Part shown: positions 6,005 to 9,669 of the stretch, piece by piece | How positions within the stretch are numbered: the first letter of the stretch is position 1 | Layout of the letters: each line of letters begins with the position of its first letter | NCBI GenBank assembly: GCA_031263345.1 | Contig: JAISFY010000048.1 | Location: forward strand, 1-9,669 | Reading direction: 5' to 3' | Origin: Holosporales bacterium | GTDB taxonomy: Bacteria > Pseudomonadota > Alphaproteobacteria > RUG11792 | DNA: 9,669 bases | Made by a program: the position numbers and the translations under genes | Notes under the pieces: model-generated | Databases searched by the model: none | The model's input: only the letters and a program-made list of their open reading frames with translations | What the model was told of the DNA's origin: nothing

Positions 6005-6038
6005 TCCAGTATACGACTTAAAATGGAGTTTGAGAAGG

Positions 6039-7748
6039 ATGCCGTTCGGTAACCACGATCAGCCTAGCACGAAGAATGTTTTGGTTGCGTTGTTGGTTTT
6101 TGTTATTTTCATGATTGTGTATAACTATTTTTTTGAAGATCCACAAACACGATCTCAAACCGAAGCGGAGCAGACTGCTTCTTCTGAGCAACGGAACGAA
6201 GCTGACGGCGATGACGAGCATAGTAAGGTGGAATTGACGATTTCCAAGTCTATATCGAAAGATTCTAGGATTCGTTTTGAGAACGAAAAGATATCTGGCT
6301 CGATCGATCTTATTGGTGGCATTATTGATGAATTATCTCTGAAGGAATACAAAGAAACGACCGAAGATAATAGTCCGAGCGTTATGTTGTTGACTCCAAA
6401 GGGGACGAATTCCGAGTCTTACTATGCCATATCATACAAAAACAAAACTCATAATGAGACGGTATCGAATGAGACGGTATGGACAAAAACCGAATCATCA
6501 GAGGGGAACATTACTATCATAACGAAGACTCCGAATGGGATGATTGTCGAAAGAACTATTATTTTTGATGGATATCTCATCTGTACCAAGGATAGAGTAA
6601 TTAACCTGACTGGCGAGGACATTACTGTTTCTACTGCATCCAATTTAGTTTGTACTAATCCGCATGATACTAACTATGCGGTCGTTCATAACGGTCTCGT
6701 TGCGCATTCCTATAATAACAAGGTGGAAGAAATAAAATACTCAAATGTTCAGAGTAAGGCGGTAAAGAATAATTATGATTGGTTAGGATACACGGACATA
6801 TACTGGCTAACCGCGATTATTAATAAAGATAAAAATACTTTAGCAAGTTATTTAAAGTTCGGTGATAATTCATACAAATGTTCAACTCATTCTAAAAAGG
6901 GAGTAAAAATAGCTCAAAATTCAGTAGCTGAAATATCGTATCTAGTTTTTGCTGGCCCAAAGGATATTAAGATTTTGAACGAGTATGCCTCGAGGTTGGA
7001 ATTAGAACAGTTTGAAATGGCTATCGATTTTGGTTGGTTTTTTATACTCACTAAGCCGCTCCTGTATTTATTAGGCTTTTTGGGACAAATATTACCAGGT
7101 ATGTGGCTCGTGATCCTGGTCTTGACTTTACTATTTAAGGTTTTAACATTCCCATTGATGCAAAAATCTTTCACATCGGCAGCTAAGATGCGCGAGTTAC
7201 AGCCGAAACTGGCAGCCATTCAAAAGTTGTATGCTACCGATAAGCTCAGGATGAATCAAGAAATGATGGCCCTATATAAAAAGGAGAAAGCATCTCCGAT
7301 GACGGGCTGTTTTCCTATGATCCTGCAGGCCCCAATTTTTTTCTGCCTGTATAAGGTGTTTTTTCTCAGTCTCGATATGCGACATGCTCCGCTTTTTGGC
7401 TGGATTCATGATTTATCTGCGCCAGACCCAGTGTATATTTTCAATCTTTTTGGCCTAATCGACTGGACACCTCCAGGATTCTTAAGGATAGGAGTATGGC
7501 CGCTGATAATGGGATTCACGATGTTTTTACAGCAGAAGTTGTCGTCTGGAATTAATGGTAAGAATAAGGTTATGGGGAAAACGAATGAAATGAAAGTACA
7601 GGAAAATATGATGCTTGTGATGCCGGTATTGTTTACGTATATATGTGCCTCATTCCCGGTCGGAGTAGTCATTTATTGGACGGCTAGTAACCTCTTTAGT
7701 ATGGCGCAACAGTACTATGCCACCTATAGTACAAGTAAGGGAAAATAG
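6039..7748 (+). CDS. yidC: YidC, membrane protein insertase
   Basis: YidC (Oxa1/Alb3 family) inserts and folds inner-membrane proteins, alone or with Sec. The protein has 569 residues, typical of Gram-negative YidC. TM1 lies at about 13-31, followed by a large periplasmic P1 domain to about 325. The conserved five-helix core then begins (WFFILTKPLLYLL onward). The cytoplasmic coiled-coil loop is present (AKMRELQP, QEMMALYKKEKASPMTGCFPM), and the last helix is FPVGVVIYWTASNLFSMAQQ. The hydrophilic-groove position that is arginine in E. coli is lysine (K367), as I recall for other Alphaproteobacteria. The start at ATG 6039 is chosen over TTG 6030 because GGAG at 6025-6028 lies 10 nt before it. 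The C-terminal tail is short. Confidence 0.97.
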   Translation: MPFGNHDQPSTKNVLVALLVFVIFMIVYNYFFEDPQTRSQTEAEQTASSEQRNEADGDDEHSKVELTISKSISKDSRIRFENEKISGSIDLIGGIIDELSLKEYKETTEDNSPSVMLLTPKGTNSESYYAISYKNKTHNETVSNETVWTKTESSEGNITIITKTPNGMIVERTIIFDGYLICTKDRVINLTGEDITVSTASNLVCTNPHDTNYAVVHNGLVAHSYNNKVEEIKYSNVQSKAVKNNYDWLGYTDIYWLTAIINKDKNTLASYLKFGDNSYKCSTHSKKGVKIAQNSVAEISYLVFAGPKDIKILNEYASRLELEQFEMAIDFGWFFILTKPLLYLLGFLGQILPGMWLVILVLTLLFKVLTFPLMQKSFTSAAKMRELQPKLAAIQKLYATDKLRMNQEMMALYKKEKASPMTGCFPMILQAPIFFCLYKVFFLSLDMRHAPLFGWIHDLSAPDPVYIFNLFGLIDWTPPGFLRIGVWPLIMGFTMFLQQKLSSGINGKNKVMGKTNEMKVQENMMLVMPVLFTYICASFPVGVVIYWTASNLFSMAQQYYATYSTSKGK

Positions 7749-7763
7749 ATAAGAAAAAACGAG

Positions 7764-8747
7764 ATGATAATTTCGAACAGTTCATTTATGGAAAATGTTC
7801 CTGAACTTGCTGCTGGTCGAAAAAAATGGGTCGTTGCCGTTTCGGGAGGAGCCGACAGTATGTGTCTCACTTTATTGGTTAGTGAATTTGCAGCATCACG
7901 GAACATTCATTTGTTTGCCTGCTTCGTAGATCATCGATTGAAAAAAAATTCGGAGCGAGATATAGAGTTTGCGATTGAAACTCTTCAATCTCGAGGAAAT
8001 TTCGATTGTCACGTATTATCGTGGCAGCACGGAGAAAATCTCGGAGGTAATATCGAATTGAAGGCAAGAAATGCCAGATATGCTTTACTGCTTCGTTTTT
8101 GTCGTGAGAAGGGAGTCGACTGCTTGCTGACTGCCCATCATTCCCTCGATCAGTGGGAGACTTTTTTTATGAGGCTATCTCGTGGATCGGCTTTAAGAGG
8201 GCTTTCGTGTATTATGCCCATTTCATTGATGGAGGACGTTTTCGTCATCAGACCGTTTTTAAATTATTCACCGTCCGATATTAAAGAAACACTCGTTCAG
8301 CGATTCGGCATTTCTGAATATTTTCACGATCCGATGAATGAACAGACGCAGTTCGAGAGAGTTCGGTGGAGGAGGGCATATCCAATACTCGCGACCCAAT
8401 TTAATTTGGGGATGGAGGGGGTTAATAAATCTATCGATAGATTGCGGCAGTCAGAAGAATACCTGGAGCAAGCCGCATCAGCCCTGACTGATCAAATCTT
8501 CGACGGAGAATATATCTATCTCTCAAAATTTAGAGAGCAGCATGTGGAGATGAGGATGAGGATCCTAAGAATGATAATAAAACGACAAATTATATCATAC
8601 GATCTCTTAAAAAGGACGGCTATCCGGATCATTGAAGATGATTTTAAAGCAATAAATTTGGGGGGGATCGTAATACTTAAAGATAAAACTAAGAATTTGA
8701 AAATTAAACGGGAAAAAAGAAAACAATTTATAATCTCAACAACTTAA
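7764..8747 (+). CDS. tilS: tRNA(Ile)-lysidine synthetase, short form
   Basis: TilS attaches lysine to C34 of the CAT-anticodon tRNA-Ile2 using ATP, so that it reads AUA and is charged with isoleucine. The N-type PP-loop SGGADS (27-32) is intact, followed by VDHRLK (55-60) and NIELKARNARYALL (96-109). The second family motif, normally HHxDDQxET, reads HHSLDQWET (125-133), so the first Asp is replaced by Leu. The RLSRGSALRGLS segment follows as expected. At 327 residues it is shorter than E. coli TilS (432) and appears to lack most of the C-terminal domain, like the compact thermophile type. It starts 15 nt after yidC and probably shares its transcript. No strong ribosome-binding site is seen. 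Confidence 0.9.
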   Translation: MIISNSSFMENVPELAAGRKKWVVAVSGGADSMCLTLLVSEFAASRNIHLFACFVDHRLKKNSERDIEFAIETLQSRGNFDCHVLSWQHGENLGGNIELKARNARYALLLRFCREKGVDCLLTAHHSLDQWETFFMRLSRGSALRGLSCIMPISLMEDVFVIRPFLNYSPSDIKETLVQRFGISEYFHDPMNEQTQFERVRWRRAYPILATQFNLGMEGVNKSIDRLRQSEEYLEQAASALTDQIFDGEYIYLSKFREQHVEMRMRILRMIIKRQIISYDLLKRTAIRIIEDDFKAINLGGIVILKDKTKNLKIKREKRKQFIISTT

Positions 8748-8757
8748 AATTCAAACT

Positions 8758-8783
8758 CTGAAGCTGAGGTGCTTTGCCTTCAG
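8758..8783 (+). other. Imperfect hairpin after tilS
   Basis: CTGAAG (8758-8763) and CTTCAG (8778-8783) are inverted repeats around a 14-nt loop, and a shifted pairing of TGAGG with CTTCA is also possible. No T-run follows, so it is not a standard terminator. It overlaps the predicted -35 box of the next gene and could equally be an operator. Its function is unknown. Confidence 0.25.
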
Positions 8784-8802
8784 GTAATAAAAGTTATATA
8801 AT
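8774..8802 (+). promoter_or_regulatory. Candidate promoter of the SlyB-like gene
   Basis: TTGCCT at 8774-8779, a 17-nt spacer and a perfect TATAAT at 8797-8802 form a good sigma70 promoter. Initiation near 8809 leaves a leader of about 38 nt that ends with the strong ribosome-binding site GAGGTGG (8837-8843). This separates the lipoprotein pair from the rpmH-tilS transcript. Confidence 0.6.
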
Positions 8803-8846
8803 GTGGAGCAGAGCAGGAAATGGGTTCTGTGTAATCGAGGTGGAAT

Positions 8847-9305
8847 ATGTTTTATTTCAGTCGTTGTATTTGTATTTCGATTTGTTGCTTATTATTAGCT
8901 GGATGTGCAAATAATTATTCAGGTGATCAATACTCATCGAGAGGGGTTGGTGAAGTTTCTAGATCTGATCGCGGTGTAATTATATCGATGCGTAGGGTCG
9001 AAATAAAACCGGATGAATCTCCAGGAGCTGGAGCGCTTATAGGTGGAGTCGGCGGTGCTCTCGCTGGATCGATGTTTGGTAAAGGAGGTGGGAAGTTATT
9101 GACTACGGCCGCGGGAGCTGCCGCTGGAGGACTTGCTGGACACATGATTCAGAATAGGTCTCAGGATGGGGTAGAATATACAGTTAAACTTGAATCTGGA
9201 TCGGTAATAACTCTGGCTCAAGGGGTAACGCCTGCTCTTTCCGTTGGGCAGAGAGTATATGTCGTCCATAGTAGCAGAGATCGCAGTCGGATCATTCCAG
9301 AATAA
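8847..9305 (+). CDS. SlyB-like glycine-zipper outer-membrane lipoprotein
   Basis: The protein has 152 residues. Its N terminus is a lipoprotein signal peptide with the lipobox LLAGC, so C20 would be lipidated and the protein anchored in a membrane, probably the outer one. Residues 58-100 are a double glycine-zipper segment (GALIGGVGGALAGSMFG, then AAGAAAGGLAGHMI) expected to span or insert into the membrane. A small C-terminal domain (109-142, with DGVEYTVKL and VGQRVYVV) matches the pattern of the SlyB/Pcp (17-kDa antigen-like) family. Its role in this family is envelope integrity, and the exact job here is unknown. A strong GAGGTGG precedes the start by a few bases. The next gene begins 1 nt after its stop. 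Confidence 0.85.
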   Translation: MFYFSRCICISICCLLLAGCANNYSGDQYSSRGVGEVSRSDRGVIISMRRVEIKPDESPGAGALIGGVGGALAGSMFGKGGGKLLTTAAGAAAGGLAGHMIQNRSQDGVEYTVKLESGSVITLAQGVTPALSVGQRVYVVHSSRDRSRIIPE

Positions 9306-9306
9306 A

Positions 9307-9669
9307 ATGGCTTTACGTAAGTTCGTTTCAATTTTGTCAATTTCATTGTTAGTGGCCTGCGGCATCCTGCCGGATGTTCGGGTCTGGCTTCGGAGGGCGG
9401 ATTTCGAAGTTGATCCGAAGGCGAATAATGGAGAAGCTTTTGAATGTCACATTACTGTCGCATATTCAAAAGATGTGTTTGATAGGCTTCAAGGGATGGA
9501 CGCTCGTGGATACTTTACGAGCGTCGATTCTTTGAGGAAAACGTATAAAGACTCGATAGAGATTTTTAGTTTTGACATTATTCCTGGCAAGAATAAACTG
9601 GATCAGAAAATCAAATTGAAATCATATAGTAAAGCTCAGGGAGCTTTCATTTTTGCTAAATATTCGGCT
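9307..9669 (+). CDS. Partial lipoprotein, TssJ-like pattern
   Basis: The frame is open to the window end (121 codons, no stop), so the gene is truncated by the window, not broken. The start ATG lies 1 nt after the stop of the SlyB-like gene, suggesting coupling. The lipobox LVAC places the lipidated cysteine at C18. Beyond it the layout resembles TssJ, the outer-membrane lipoprotein of type VI secretion: ADFEVDPKANNG (31-42), a beta-rich segment, YFTSVDSLRK (69-78), and FDIIPGKN (89-96), where TssJ has its PG turn, then GAFIFAKY (112-119). This is a pattern resemblance noted by eye, not a firm assignment. An unknown lineage-specific lipoprotein is the alternative. Confidence 0.6.
   Translation, partial: MALRKFVSILSISLLVACGILPDVRVWLRRADFEVDPKANNGEAFECHITVAYSKDVFDRLQGMDARGYFTSVDSLRKTYKDSIEIFSFDIIPGKNKLDQKIKLKSYSKAQGAFIFAKYSA

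Noticed and set aside
7137..7139. YidC lysine instead of the E. coli groove arginine as a defect
   Set aside because: The positive charge is kept, and lysine at this place is, to my knowledge, usual in Alphaproteobacteria.

Overview
The window reads as a chromosomal stretch of an alphaproteobacterium, most likely an AT-leaning, host-associated lineage of the Rickettsiales/Holosporales kind. This is an inference from four things: an efp-suhB pair, the rpmH-rnpA-yidD-yidC block, an elongator tRNA-Met of alphaproteobacterial type, and single housekeeping genes sitting next to exported proteins of unusual composition. No phylogenetic marker that would fix the lineage (such as 16S rRNA) is present.

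Layout from left to right. Positions 1-148 hold no gene I can support apart from a candidate promoter. tRNA-Arg(CCT) lies at 149-225. grpE and cysS follow, overlapping by ATGA, then tRNA-Met(CAT), efp and an inositol-monophosphatase family gene (suhB-like), all on the plus strand. A single minus-strand gene at 3830-4954 encodes an exported GT8-like glycosyltransferase with an altered DxD motif and a cysteine-rich tail. A 322-nt intergenic region follows. It contains that gene's candidate promoter with an overlapping CtrA-like TTAA-N7-TTAA site, a possible structured RNA of about 100 nt, and the rpmH promoter. The plus strand then carries rpmH (44 aa), rnpA, yidD, yidC and tilS as one tight block. 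After a promoter-bearing gap come a SlyB-like glycine-zipper lipoprotein and the start of a second lipoprotein, cut by the window end, whose pattern resembles TssJ of type VI secretion.

Functionally the window is mostly translation and envelope biogenesis: protein folding (GrpE), tRNA charging and modification (CysS, TilS), EF-P, L34, the RNase P protein and membrane protein insertion (YidC/YidD). The accessory signal lies in the exported GT8-like protein with its regulatory region, and in the two lipoproteins at the right edge.
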